From NCBI GenBank assembly GCA_963700085.1, contig CAVOWI010000016.1, positions 310,001-374,000 on the forward strand: 64,000 nucleotides of DNA. The letters are read 5' to 3'. This stretch comes from CAIOAK01 sp963700085 (GTDB lineage Bacteria; Myxococcota; Myxococcia; Myxococcales; Anaeromyxobacteraceae). Both the position numbers and the translations under genes were made by a program. Under the pieces are notes generated by a model. The model was not told where the DNA came from. It saw only the letters and a list, made by a program, of their open reading frames with translations, and ran no database searches. Position 1 is the stretch's first letter; every line of letters starts with the position of its first letter. This document shows, piece after piece, positions 17,503 through 29,479 of this stretch.

Positions 17503-18516
17503 ATGCTGGTCGTCATGAAGCCAAACGCCACCGAGGCCCAGGTGGACGCCGTCGTCGAGAGGATCCGGTCCCTGGGGTTCTCCCCCCATGCCATCCCCGG
17601 TGCCCAGCGCACGGCCATCGGCATCACCGGCAACAAGGGAGGGCTCGACCCGGCGCTCTTCGAGAGCCTCCCCGGCGTCCGCGAGGCCATCCGGGTGTCC
17701 CAGCCCTTCAAGCTGGTGTCCCGGGAGGTCAAGGAGGAGGACACCGTCCTCGACGTGAGCGGGGTCGCGATCGGCGGCAGGCGGCTGGTCGTCATGGCCG
17801 GTCCCTGCTCGGTCGAGTCGAAGGAGCAGGTCCTCGAGGCTGCACGCGCCGTGAAGGCGGCGGGGGCCACCATGCTGCGCGGGGGCGCGTACAAGCCCCG
17901 CACCAGCCCCTACGAGTTCCAGGGGATGGCCGAGGACGGCCTGAAGCTGCTGGCGCTGGCCCGCGAGGAGACGGGTCTGAGGATCGTCACCGAGGCCATG
18001 GACCTGGAGACCCTGGCCATGGTCGCCGACTACGCGGACATGGTGCAGATCGGCGCCCGGAACATGCAGAACTTCTCGCTCCTGAAGCAACTCGGAAGGA
18101 TCGGCAAGCCGGTCCTCCTGAAGCGCGGTCCGTCGGCCACCATCAAGGAATGGCTCATGGCCGCCGAGTACGTGGTGGCTCACGGCAACGGCCAGGTGGC
18201 CCTCTGCGAGCGAGGCATCCGCACCTTCGAGACAGCCACCCGCAACACCCTGGACCTGAACGCCGTGCCGGTGCTGAAGTCGCTCACCCACCTCCCGGTG
18301 ATCGTGGACCCCTCCCACGGCATCGGCCTTCGCGCCCACGTACCGGCCATGGCCCGGGCCGCGGTGGCCGCCGGCGCCGACGGCCTCATCATCGAGGTCC
18401 ACCCCTGCCCGGAGAAGGCCCTCTCCGACGGGCAGCAGTCGCTCACGCCGGAGGAGTTCGCCGGACTGATGGCGCAGGTGCGGATCATCGCCGGAGCCGT
18501 CGACCGCCCCGTCTAG
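17503..18516 (+). CDS. aroF: 3-deoxy-7-phosphoheptulonate (DAHP) synthase, first tandem copy
   Basis: A 337-residue type I-beta DAHP synthase that condenses PEP and erythrose-4-phosphate, the entry to the shikimate pathway. The N-terminal ferredoxin-like/ACT-type regulatory domain (about 1-70) starts LVVMKPNATEAQVDAVV. The barrel shows MAGPCSVES (98-106), RGGAYKPRTSPYEFQG, QIGARNMQNF, LLKRG and VDPSHGIG. The ATG at 17503 has AGAGGAGG about 12 bases upstream. The second copy begins 35 bases after its stop. Copies this close, with aligned landmarks end to end, are tandem duplicates. Confidence 0.93.
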   Translation: MLVVMKPNATEAQVDAVVERIRSLGFSPHAIPGAQRTAIGITGNKGGLDPALFESLPGVREAIRVSQPFKLVSREVKEEDTVLDVSGVAIGGRRLVVMAGPCSVESKEQVLEAARAVKAAGATMLRGGAYKPRTSPYEFQGMAEDGLKLLALAREETGLRIVTEAMDLETLAMVADYADMVQIGARNMQNFSLLKQLGRIGKPVLLKRGPSATIKEWLMAAEYVVAHGNGQVALCERGIRTFETATRNTLDLNAVPVLKSLTHLPVIVDPSHGIGLRAHVPAMARAAVAAGADGLIIEVHPCPEKALSDGQQSLTPEEFAGLMAQVRIIAGAVDRPV

Positions 18517-18551
18517 CCTTCGCATCCGGCGCCCGCCGCCGAGGAGCCCCC

Positions 18552-19568
18552 ATGTTCGTCGCCATGAAGCCGCACGCCACCGAGGCCGAGTTCGACGCCG
18601 TCATCGACAAGGTCCGGTCGCTGGGCCTCACCCCGCACCCCATCTCCGGCATCGAGCGGCGCGTGGTGGCGGTGGTGGGGAACACCGGAGCGGTCGACCC
18701 CGACGACTTCGCCATGCTCCCGGGCGTGGCGGAGGCCCTGCGCGTCTCCCAGCCCTTCAAGCTGGTCTCCCGCGAGGTGAAGGAGGAGGACACCGTCATC
18801 GACGTGGACGGCGTGAAGGTGGGCGGCCGGGCCATCGTCGTCATGGCCGGCCCCTGCTCGGTGGAGTCGAAGGACCAGATCCTCGAGACCGCACGGGCGG
18901 TGAAGAAGGCCGGGGCCTCGTTCCTCCGCGGCGGGGCCTGGAAGCCTCGAACCAGCCCCTACGAGTTCCAGGGGCTGCGCGAGGAAGGGCTGAAGCTGCT
19001 GGCGCTCGCCCGCCAGGAGACCGGACTCAAGGTCATCACCGAGGTGATGTCCACCGACACGCTGCCCATGGTGGCCGAGTACGCCGACGTCCTGCAGGTC
19101 GGCGCGCGCAACATGCAGAACTACTCCCTGCTGGAGCGGCTCGGCGCGGCCAGGAAGCCGGTCATGCTGAAGCGCGGCCTCTCCGGGACCATCCGCGAGT
19201 GGCTCATGGCGGCCGAGTACATCGTGGCCAACGGCAACCCCAACGTCATGCTCTGCGAGCGGGGCATCCGCACCTTCGAGACCGCCACCCGCAACACCCT
19301 CGACATCAACGCCATCCCGGTGGTGAAGTCGCTCTCCCACCTGCCGGTCATCGTCGATCCCTCCCACGGCATCGGGATCCGCAAGCACGTGGCTGCCATC
19401 GCCCGGGCCGGCGTCGCGGCCGGCGCCGACGGCATCATGGTGGAGGTCCACCCCAAGCCGGAGAAGGCGCTCTCCGACGGCCACCAGTCGCTCACCATCT
19501 CCGAGTTCGACGAGCTGATGCGGCAGGTGCGCGTCATCGCCCTGGCCATCGAGCGGCCGGTGATGTAG
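18552..19568 (+). CDS. aroF: 3-deoxy-7-phosphoheptulonate (DAHP) synthase, second tandem copy
   Basis: A 338-residue paralogue of the preceding gene with the same N-terminal regulatory domain and barrel motifs (MAGPCSVES, RGGAWKPRTSPYEFQG, QVGARNMQNY, MLKRG, VDPSHGIG). It differs at many scattered positions and in the regulatory domain, so the two may respond to different end products (feedback by Phe, Tyr or Trp, or chorismate/prephenate, in known enzymes). This is inference from the duplication. It is convergent with the trp operon across the inserted cassette and supplies chorismate precursors for it. Confidence 0.93.
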   Translation: MFVAMKPHATEAEFDAVIDKVRSLGLTPHPISGIERRVVAVVGNTGAVDPDDFAMLPGVAEALRVSQPFKLVSREVKEEDTVIDVDGVKVGGRAIVVMAGPCSVESKDQILETARAVKKAGASFLRGGAWKPRTSPYEFQGLREEGLKLLALARQETGLKVITEVMSTDTLPMVAEYADVLQVGARNMQNYSLLERLGAARKPVMLKRGLSGTIREWLMAAEYIVANGNPNVMLCERGIRTFETATRNTLDINAIPVVKSLSHLPVIVDPSHGIGIRKHVAAIARAGVAAGADGIMVEVHPKPEKALSDGHQSLTISEFDELMRQVRVIALAIERPVM

Positions 19569-19589
19569 GCGGGCGCGGGGAGGAACCCC

Positions 19590-19715
19590 AAACCGCCTTT
19601 CGCCTCGGCCAAGGGCGGTCACGGAAACTGGCTGCCCTGGTCCGGGAGGACCTCGATAGGGTCGCCCGCCCAGGAAGGGGGGGCAGGCGACCGGCGCCAG
19701 GACTGGCCCGGGCCT
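19590..19715 (+). repeat. Direct repeat copy 1 flanking the lipid-enzyme cassette
   Basis: About 125 bases beginning AAACCGCCTTTCG that align, by eye at roughly 80% identity, in the same orientation with 22351-22474. Shared blocks include ACGGAAACTGG, CTGGTCC or TTGGTCC, TCGCCCGCCC and GGAAGGGGG. A GAAC tetranucleotide lies just to its left (19583-19586), one of the preferred target sites of IS91-family elements. The right-hand copy sits next to an IS91-type transposase tail, so both copies may be element ends (oriIS). Confidence 0.75.
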
Positions 19716-19802
19716 GGTCACGCGGCAGGAGACGATCGTCGCTTGCCTGGAGCAGTCGCCGCCGGCAGGTCAAGTCGCGGCTTCGTCCGCCGCTCTGCGG
19801 CT

Positions 19803-21146
19803 TCAGAGACGGCGGACAGCCTTCTCGTAGAGACCGGGGAACCGGCCCGTCGGGTCGTACTCGCGCTTCAGCGCATCGTACGCCCGCCGATCGTAGGTGT
19901 CCCAGAACGCACGCTCGTCGAAGGTGCTGCGCGAATACAGGCTCTTCTTGCCGTCGTGGTGCGCCACCAGCCGCTCGACGATCGCGTTGAAATGACCGTC
20001 CGGATGCCGGCTGTGCACGGTGTCCCAGAACCCGAAATTGACGTACGGCGTGTCCGTCCGCAGCCGATACAGCGGATACCGGTCGGTGGTGACCCGGAAC
20101 GGGCAGACCCAGACCGGCGTGATGCCGACCTCGGCGTGAAGCTGCGCCAGGAAGGCCGCGGCGTTGGCGAGCGGGATGTCCACGTCCTGGATCACCGATT
20201 CCGCGCGCGGACGCAGGAGCTCGAGCGCCTTCAGGGGATAGCGCTGTGCCGCACGCATGATCCTCTGGTAGGTGACGCTCGAGAGGAGCCGGGGTCCGGC
20301 GAGCAGCCGGACGGGCGCGAGGTGCGCGCCGACGTTCCGGCTGCACCAGAACCAATCCGTGTCCCAGCGCCACAGGTAATCCCGGGTCGTCAGGTGGTCG
20401 TCGGGACGCTCACGCAGGCTCTTCCAGAACTGCCGCATCCACGTGTAGTCGCTCGCCCGGCGGCCAGGCGGCAGCGCCTCGACCGTCCTCGCACGCGTGA
20501 GCACGAAGTCGCCGGTGCCGAAGAACACGCCGTCGAGATAGTCGCAGCTCGGGTCCGCGAACTCCGCGGCGACGACGGCGAAGAATCGGTCCGCGTCCAC
20601 GAATCGCTCGTGCCTCAGCTGCACGAAGGGAGCGACGGGGACGAGCCGGATGGTCAATCGTGTCGCATAGCCGAGGCTGCCGTAGGAATTCGGGAAGCCG
20701 CGGAACAGGTCCGCGTGCTCCGCCGGCGAGCAGCGCAGCACGCGGCCGTCGGCCACGAGCACGTCGAGCGTGGCGACGGTCTCGTGCACCAGGCCGTGGC
20801 GAAACGAGCTCGACTCGATGCCCAGGCCGGCGGTCGCGCCGCCGACGGTGATGCTCTTCAGCTCGGGGACGACCGCAGGCGCGAGCCCATGAGGCAGCGT
20901 CGCGTCGACGAGGGCGGCGTACGTCGTCATGCCCTCGACGTCCGCGGTGCGAGCGTCCGGGTCTATCGAGATCACGTGATCGAGCGTCGTGCCGTCGAGG
21001 AGGACCCGATCGGCCGCAAGCCGGGGACGGAACAGGTTGCTGGTGCGCTTGCGCAGGCGAACGGGGCCGGTCGAGCCGCGCAGCGCGGCCGCGAGCCGCT
21101 CCACCCGGCCGCGGTGCAATTCGATCGTGGCGGGAGAATCGCTCAT
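19803..21146 (-). CDS. DHCR24-like FAD-binding oxidoreductase, partner of the CFA-type methyltransferase
   Basis: A 447-residue flavoprotein of the PCMH/FAD-linked oxidase class. The FAD domain shows VRLRKRTSNLFR (about 27), DHVISIDPDARTADVEG, ITVGGATAGLGIESSSFRHG (about 105-124) and GFPNSYGSLGYATRL. The C-terminal half has YLWRWDTDWFWCSR and YVNFGFWDTV. These features resemble eukaryotic delta-24 sterol reductase and the mycobacterial/actinobacterial TmsA (Rv0449c-like) reductase, which with a CFA-type methyltransferase makes 10-methyl branched fatty acids such as tuberculostearate. Its ATG overlaps the methyltransferase stop (ATGA), so the two are co-translated. Activity is inferred from family and pairing. 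Confidence 0.8.
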   Translation of the reverse strand: MSDSPATIELHRGRVERLAAALRGSTGPVRLRKRTSNLFRPRLAADRVLLDGTTLDHVISIDPDARTADVEGMTTYAALVDATLPHGLAPAVVPELKSITVGGATAGLGIESSSFRHGLVHETVATLDVLVADGRVLRCSPAEHADLFRGFPNSYGSLGYATRLTIRLVPVAPFVQLRHERFVDADRFFAVVAAEFADPSCDYLDGVFFGTGDFVLTRARTVEALPPGRRASDYTWMRQFWKSLRERPDDHLTTRDYLWRWDTDWFWCSRNVGAHLAPVRLLAGPRLLSSVTYQRIMRAAQRYPLKALELLRPRAESVIQDVDIPLANAAAFLAQLHAEVGITPVWVCPFRVTTDRYPLYRLRTDTPYVNFGFWDTVHSRHPDGHFNAIVERLVAHHDGKKSLYSRSTFDERAFWDTYDRRAYDALKREYDPTGRFPGLYEKAVRRL

Positions 21147-22273
21147 CTTGCCGGTACGTAGCGCGTGACGTCCCCCCGGCTCAGCACGAGCTGCCAGAGA
21201 TTGAGCGTGCGCGCGCGAAACGCGCCGGCGCACGAGTTGAGGTAGTAGCGCCACATCCGGTAGAAGCGTTCGTCCATCGCCGGGTGCTTGCCGAGCGTCG
21301 GCCCTGCGGCCCGGAAGTTCTCATCCCATGCAAGCAGTGTCCGGTCGTAGTCCGGCCCGAAGTTGTGCCAGTCCTCCAGGACGAAGAGCCCCTCCTTGGC
21401 CGCGGTGAGCTGCTGCTCGGACGGAATGACGCCGCCCGGGAAGATGTACCTGGAGATCCACCGATCGGTCGTCGCCATGCTGACGTTGCCGCCGATCGTG
21501 TGCACCAGGGCGAGCCCGCCGGGCGCGAGCCTCGCCCGTGCAATCTCGAAGAATCGCCGGTAGTTCTTCGGCCCCACGTGTTCCATCAGTCCGATGCTGA
21601 CGACCCGGTCGTACGTCTGCGGATCCGAGGCGGCCTCCCGGTAGTCCTGCAGGCGGAACTCCACCGGCAGCCCGTCGCACCAGGCGCGGGCGAACTCGAC
21701 CTGTTCCCGGCTGATGTTGTAGCTGACGACGCGGCACCCATGGTGAATTGCCAGGTGCCGGGCGAGGCCCCCGAAGCCGCCGCCGAGCTCGAGCACCGAC
21801 ATGCCGGGCTGCAGGCGGAGCTTCCTCGCGATCAGGTCCAGCTTGCGGTCCTGCGCCTCGTCGAGCGTCTGGTCCGCGCCGTCGGGACCGTAGTAGGCAC
21901 AGGTGTACTGCATGGTGCGGCCGAGCATCGAGACGTACAGCTCGTTCGAGAGGTCGTAGTGCTGCCGCGCCACCCGCCTCGAAAGCCGGCGCCCCTGCTG
22001 GTTGGCGAGCTTGCTCCACGCGACCTGGGCCAGCAGCCCGGCGGTCACGAGCCGGCGGTCGATCCCGGCGGCATGGATGCGCACGAAGAACTCGTCGAGC
22101 TTCGCGGCGTCCCACCATCCGTCCATGTAGGCCTCGCCGGCCCCCAGGGTCCCGTCCCCCAGCACGCGCGCGTACAGGCGCTCGTCCTGAACCTGCAGGT
22201 CCCAGGGATTGCCGCCGTTGATCTCGATGCCTGCGGCCCGCAGCAGGGCCGCGACGTGTTCCTTCGCCGCCAT
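21143..22273 (-). CDS. cfa: Cyclopropane-fatty-acyl-phospholipid synthase-family methyltransferase
   Basis: A 376-residue SAM-dependent enzyme modifying the double bond of membrane phospholipid acyl chains. It has the full Escherichia coli-type layout: an N-terminal lipid-binding domain (GIEINGGNPWDLQV, GAGEAYMDGWWD) and then the catalytic domain with QHYDLSNELY, QYTCAYY, the SAM loop VLELGGGFGGLARH (about 168-181), MEHVGPKNY and AGAFRARTLNLWQLV. The glycine-rich loop reads ELGGGFGG where DIGCGWGG is usual. The ATG at 22273 gives the family length. It is translationally coupled to the FAD oxidoreductase, so the final product may be a methyl-branched rather than a cyclopropane chain. Confidence 0.88.
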   Translation of the reverse strand: MAAKEHVAALLRAAGIEINGGNPWDLQVQDERLYARVLGDGTLGAGEAYMDGWWDAAKLDEFFVRIHAAGIDRRLVTAGLLAQVAWSKLANQQGRRLSRRVARQHYDLSNELYVSMLGRTMQYTCAYYGPDGADQTLDEAQDRKLDLIARKLRLQPGMSVLELGGGFGGLARHLAIHHGCRVVSYNISREQVEFARAWCDGLPVEFRLQDYREAASDPQTYDRVVSIGLMEHVGPKNYRRFFEIARARLAPGGLALVHTIGGNVSMATTDRWISRYIFPGGVIPSEQQLTAAKEGLFVLEDWHNFGPDYDRTLLAWDENFRAAGPTLGKHPAMDERFYRMWRYYLNSCAGAFRARTLNLWQLVLSRGDVTRYVPAR

Positions 22274-22350
22274 GGATACGACCCGACCGCCCGACGGGCA
22301 CCGGCCCTCTTCAGTACGAACGACATATCGCTTGTGCGAGTAGGAAATAC

Positions 22351-22474
22351 AAACCGCCTTTCGGGTCGGGTAAGCGCAGTTACGGAAACTGGTTGCCTTG
22401 GTCCAGGAAGATCTGAAGGGGTTCGCCCGCCCCGGAAGGGGGCCGGCGACCGTTACCAGGACAAGGCCGGGCCT
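22351..22474 (+). repeat. Direct repeat copy 2 flanking the lipid-enzyme cassette
   Basis: Second copy of the ~125-base repeat (see 19590-19715), in the same orientation. It ends 22 bases before the stop codon of the IS91-type transposase remnant, so it occupies the position of the element's terminal sequence downstream of the transposase gene. The identity is estimated by eye. Confidence 0.75.
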
Positions 22475-22496
22475 CACCGGCGAAGGCGGGGATGAT

Positions 22497-22841
22497 TCAG
22501 TCGGCGTAGAGGGGGTCGGCGCCGGCGTAGTTCGGGCCGGGTTCGTTGAAGTCCGGCGGTGCCTGGGCTCTCGCCACCGGTGGCCCCCGCGAGTCGAGGC
22601 CGAGGTGAAGGAGGATGCGCCTGGTCACGGCGTCATCGGCGATGAAGGCGATGAGCCGGAGCCTGCCGCCACACTCGGGGCATGCGAGGACGTCCACGGC
22701 GAAGACCTTCTTCAGCAGGTCGGCCCAGGGGACCCGGTAGGTGCGAGCTCGGGGGTTCGCCTTCGGCCTGGACGAGGGCGGGGAAGGGGCGGGCTCCGGA
22801 GCCACCGCAGGCGCAGGAACGACCCGGGCCCGCGCCGGCGC
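22497..22841 (-). pseudogene. C-terminal remnant of an IS91-family (Y2) transposase
   Basis: About 115 codons on the minus strand, ending at TGA 22497-22499. The protein piece has a Pro/Ala-rich lead, then RVPWADLLKKVFAVDVLACPECGGRLRLIAFI and VTRRILLHLGL, then a Pro-rich end. This is the typical C-terminal tail of IS91/IS801-type transposases that follows the catalytic HUH/Y2 domain. The catalytic part is missing: the frame continues directly into the trpA stop codon (22842-22844), so the insertion or deletion junction abuts trpA. It marks past rolling-circle transposition at this locus. Confidence 0.7.
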
Positions 22842-23647
22842 TCAGCGCTCGAGCGCCTTCGCGAGCGACGCCACGAACCGGCGCACCCGCTCGGCCCGCG
22901 CCTTGCGCGCGCCGCCCTCGGCGATGCGCTGCACGATGGCGCTCCCCACCACCACCCCGTCGGCGAGCTTCCCGACCGCGCGGGCCTGCGCAGGCGTGCT
23001 CACGCCGAAGCCCACCACCACCGGGACGGGGCTGCGCTTTCGCACGGCCTTCACCTTGGCGCCCAGATCGGCCGGGAGCGAGGTCCGCGCACCGGTCACG
23101 CCGGCGACGGAGACGAAGTAGACGAAGCCGGTGGCGGCGTCGCAGGCGGCCGCCACCCGGGGCGGCGTGGAGGTGGGTGCGAGCAGGAAGACCAGCTTCA
23201 CCCCGCGTGCAGCGGCGGAGGCGCGGAACGAGCCCGCCTCCTCGGGTGGCAGGTCGGGCAGGATGAGCGCATCGACGCCCGAGGCCACGCAGGCGTCGAG
23301 GAAGCGCTCCTCGCCGTAGGCGAGCACCGGGTTCACGTAGCCCATGAGCGCGATGGCCGCCGGCGTGCGGCGCCGCACCTCGGCGGCGAGCCGGAGGCAG
23401 GAGACGATGGTGGTGCCGGCGCGCAGCGCCCGCTCCCCCGCGCCCTGGATGGTCTTCCCGTCGGCGATGGGGTCGGAGAAGGGCATCCCGATCTCGAGGA
23501 TGTCGGCGCCGCCGGCGGCGCAGGCGAGCACCATCTCCCGGGAGGTGGCGAGATCGGGGTCGCCGGCCATCACGTAGGTGACCAGCACTGCGCTGCCTCG
23601 CTTCGAGGCAGCGCTGAACGCCTCCCCGATCCGATCCGGTCCGGAAC

Positions 23648-23651
<4 letters not shown>
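22842..23651 (-). CDS. trpA: Tryptophan synthase alpha chain
   Basis: A 269-residue TIM-barrel subunit that splits indole-3-glycerol phosphate and passes indole to TrpB. Motifs are the catalytic Glu in ILEIGMPFSDPIADG (about 45-59), LMGYVNPVLAYG, the catalytic Asp region LPDLPPEEAG, and VVVGFGVSTPAQA (about 206) at the phosphate site. The GTG at 23651 overlaps the trpB stop (GTGA) and has GGAGG upstream. It is the last gene of the panD-trp operon; its stop codon borders the IS91-type remnant. Confidence 0.95.
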
Positions 23652-24933
<1,282 letters not shown>

Positions 24934-24937
<4 letters not shown>

Positions 24938-25557
24938 GGAAGCTGGACCTCCTGGACGGCGGCGAAGAAGCGGGACATCCTGCCCATGTCTTTCACTCCT
25001 GGTGACGACTCGACCCCGCTGGCCACGTCCACGGCGTACGGGCGAACGGCGCGGACCGCGGCGGCCACGTTCTCGGGGGTGAGCCCCCCGGCCAGGATGA
25101 CCGGCGCCACCTCGGAGACCCCCTCGGCCAGCGACCAGTCGAAGGGCTGGCCGCTCCCGCCGTAGCCGCGGGACGGGGTGTCGAGCAGGAAGGCCGAGAC
25201 CTCGTAGGAGAGCAGCCTGGAAAGGGTGCGGACCTGGTCCACCGGGATGGCCTTCACGACCGGCAGGGGCAGCCGCGCGCACAGCTCCGGCGGCTCGTCG
25301 CCGTGGAGCTGGAAGACCTGGATGCCCGTCTCGGCCGCGATGGCACGCATCTCCCCCTCGACCTGGTTCACGAAGACGCCCACCGGGGTCACGAAGGGCG
25401 GGAGGCGGGCGATGATGACCCGCGCCGCGGCCGCGGTGATGTGGCGCTTCGAGCTGGGCCAGAAGTTGAAGCCGAGCGCGTCGGCGCCGAGCCGGACCGC
25501 CGCGAGGGCGTCCTCGGCCCGCGTCACCCCGCAGATCTTGATGCGAACCCGGCTCAT
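24934..25557 (-). CDS. trpF: Phosphoribosylanthranilate isomerase
   Basis: A 207-residue TIM-barrel isomerase catalysing the Amadori rearrangement in tryptophan synthesis. The catalytic Cys is in IKICGVTRAED (residues 6-16), followed by GADALGFNFWPSSKRHI, FQLHGDE, the general-acid Asp in FLLDTPSRGYGGSGQPFDW, and ILAGGLTPENV plus DVASGVESSPGVKD at the phosphate site. The ATG at 25557 overlaps the trpC stop. All expected catalytic residues are present. Confidence 0.95.
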
Positions 25558-26340
25558 CGCGCAGCCGCCATCTCCCGGAGCAGGACCCCCGGGTCGGACG
25601 CGCGCACCAGCGCCTCGCCCACCAGGAAGTTCGCCGCGCCGCAGCGGCGCAGCCTGGCCACGTCCGCGGCCGTACGGATGCCGCTCTCGGCCACGCCCAG
25701 GACGCCTTCCGGCAGCGCCGGCAGGACCGCCTCGCTCGCCGCCAGATCCACCTGGAAGGTCCGGAGGTCGCGGTTGTTGATGCCCACGATCCGCGCTCCG
25801 GCGGCCACGGCCAGACTCCGCCTCGGCGAGGTCGTGGACCTCCACGAGCGCCGAGAGGCCGAGGGCGGCGCAGTCGTCGAGCCGGCGGCGAAGCAGGTCG
25901 CCGGGCAGCGCCGCCACGATGAGCAGCGCGGCGTCGGCGCCCCAGGCGCGCGCCTCGAGGAGCTGGTAGCGCTCGAGCACGAAGTCCTTGCGAAGGAGCG
26001 GTGCCTTCACGCGGGCCCGGGCCGCCGCCAGGTCGTCGAGGGAGCCGCCGAAGCCCGGTCCGTCGGTGAGGATCGAGATGGCGGCCGCGCCCGCCACTTC
26101 GTACCGGGCAGCCTGGGCCGGGGCGTCGAGGGCGGCGTCGATGGCGCCCGCCGAGGGGCTCGCCCGCTTCACCTCGGCGATGATCCGGACCGCTCCGCCC
26201 GGGGGCGAGAGCGCGTCCTCGAGGAGCCGTGGCAAGGGCGTCGCCGCCGCACGCGCCTCGAGCTCCCTCTCCGGAAGCGAGGTTCGGCGAGCGGCCACCT
26301 CGAGGGCCTTGCGCGCCAGGATCTCCGCCAGGATGGTCAT
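25554..26340 (-). CDS. trpC: Indole-3-glycerol phosphate synthase (one-base frameshift)
   Basis: Catalyses ring closure of CdRP to indole-3-glycerol phosphate. The N-terminal part reads TILAEILARKALEVA, then VRIIAEVKRASPSAG (catalytic Lys), LLRKDFVLERYQLLEARAWGADAALLIVA and LSALVEVHDLAEAE. At 25813-25817 an extra base breaks the frame. Downstream it resumes ARIVGINNRDLRTF, VAESGIRTAADV and FLVGEALVRASDPG to the stop at 25554. The corrected protein is about 261 residues, normal for the family. The total length is 3n+1, as in the other broken genes of this window. Start and stop overlap trpD and trpF. Confidence 0.9.
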
Positions 26341-27344
26341 CCGCGGCTCGCCGCCACGAGCAGGTCGAGCCTCTCCCGAGCCGCACCCCGGCCGATGGCG
26401 TCGGCGGCGAGGCGCACCCCGGCCCGGAAGTCGGGCGCAGCCCCAGCCGCCACCAGCGCGGCTGCGGCGTTCGCGAGCACTGCATCTCGCGGCGCGCCCT
26501 TCTGGCCCGAGAGCACGTCGCGCGTGATCCGGGCGTTGTGCGCGGCGTCGCCGCCGGAGAGCGCCTCGGCCGGCCAGCGCCCCAGGCCCAGATCCTCGGG
26601 AGTCAGCGTGAAGGTGCGCACCTCGCCTCCCACCACCTCCGCCACCTGCGTGGTGCCGGTCACGGCGATCTCGTCCTGCCCGTCGCCGTGGACCACGAAC
26701 GCGTGGATGGTGCCGAGCGCGGCCAGCACGCCCCCGATGATCGGCACCCAGCGGGGCTCGTAGACCCCCATCAACTGGTGCCGGGCGCCGGCCGGGTTGG
26801 CGAGTGGCCCGAGCAGGTTGAAGACGGTGCGGATGGCCAGCTCTCGCCGGATCCCGGCCACCGCCTTGAACGCGGGGTGAAGCCGGGGGGCGAAGAGGAA
26901 GCCGATGCCCACCTCGGCGATGCAGCGCTCCACCCGGTCCTTGGGCGCATCGACGTCGACGCCGAGAGCGGCCAGCACGTCGGCCGATCCGCACTTCGAG
27001 GAGACCGAGCGGTTGCCGTGCTTGGCCACCGTCACGCCCGCCCCGGCCACCGCGAAGGCGGCGGTGGTGGAGATGTTGAAGGTGTTCTGGCCGTCGCCCC
27101 CGGTGCCGCAGGTGTCGACGAAGACCTCGCGGTCGACCCGGACGTGGTCAGCCCGGGCCCGCATCACCTCGGCGGCACCGGCGATCTCCTCGACCGTCTC
27201 CCCCTTGAGCCGGAGCGCCGCGAGGAAGGCGCCGACCTGGGCCGGGGTGGCGCCGCCGTCGGCCACCTCGCCCATCAACTCCACCATCTCGGCACGGGTG
27301 AGGTTCCCACCGGAGACCAGCCGCGCGATGGCCGGAAGGATCAT
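26337..27344 (-). CDS. trpD: Anthranilate phosphoribosyltransferase
   Basis: A 335-residue enzyme transferring phosphoribose from PRPP to anthranilate. It shows the PRPP/anthranilate motif DTCGTGGDGQNTFNIST (about 78-94), KHGNRSVSSKCGSADVLAALG, NLLGPLANPAGA (about 173) and VVHGDGQDEI. The ATG at 27344 overlaps the trpG stop (ATGA). An ATG at 27356 is possible but breaks the regular operon pattern. Confidence 0.95.
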   Translation of the reverse strand: MILPAIARLVSGGNLTRAEMVELMGEVADGGATPAQVGAFLAALRLKGETVEEIAGAAEVMRARADHVRVDREVFVDTCGTGGDGQNTFNISTTAAFAVAGAGVTVAKHGNRSVSSKCGSADVLAALGVDVDAPKDRVERCIAEVGIGFLFAPRLHPAFKAVAGIRRELAIRTVFNLLGPLANPAGARHQLMGVYEPRWVPIIGGVLAALGTIHAFVVHGDGQDEIAVTGTTQVAEVVGGEVRTFTLTPEDLGLGRWPAEALSGGDAAHNARITRDVLSGQKGAPRDAVLANAAAALVAAGAAPDFRAGVRLAADAIGRGAARERLDLLVAASRG

Positions 27345-27930
27345 GCTCGCCTCCATCCCTTCACCCGGGCGAGCCAGTTGCCGAGCAGCGCCTTGCCCTG
27401 GCCGGTCAGGATCGACTCCGGGTGGAACTGGACGCCCTCGACCTCGAGCCGCCGGTGCCGCAGCCCCATGATCTCTCCCTCCCGGGTCCGGGAGGTGATG
27501 CGCAGGTCCCGGGGCAGCGATGCGCGCTCGACCACGAGGGAATGGTAGCGACCGGCATCGAACGGGGAGGGGAGGCCGGCGTAGATTCCCTCGCCGCGGT
27601 GGAGCACCGGGCTCGCCTTGCCATGGACGATCCGGTCGTTCCGAACCACCTTGCCCCCGAAGGCCTGCCCGATGGCCTGGTGGCCCAGGCAGACACCCAG
27701 GATGGGCACCTCGCCGGCGAGAGACCGGATGGCTTCCAGGCTCACGCCGGCCTCGTCGGGCGTGCAGGGGCCCGGCGAGACCACGACGGCGCGGGGGCGA
27801 AGCGCCCGGATCCCGGCCACGTCGATCTGGTCGTTGCGAAAGACCCGGACGTCGGCGCCAAGCTCGCCCAGGTACTGGACGAGGTTGAACGTGAAGGAGT
27901 CGTAGTTGTCGACGAGGACGATGCGCGGCT

Positions 27931-27934
<4 letters not shown>
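27341..27934 (-). CDS. trpG: Anthranilate synthase glutaminase subunit
   Basis: A 197-residue class I glutamine amidotransferase that supplies ammonia to TrpE. The start IVLVDNYDSFTFNLVQYLGELG is family-typical. The oxyanion/nucleophile region is VSPGPCTPDEAG, the catalytic Cys is in GVCLGHQAIGQAFGG (about 79-93), and the catalytic His/Glu pair is in VQFHPESILT (about 172-181). The ATG at 27934 overlaps the trpE stop. As in many bacteria the product may also serve folate synthesis (PabA); no separate pabA is seen nearby, although folK is in the window. Confidence 0.93.
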
Positions 27935-29475
<1,541 letters not shown>

Positions 29476-29479
<4 letters not shown>

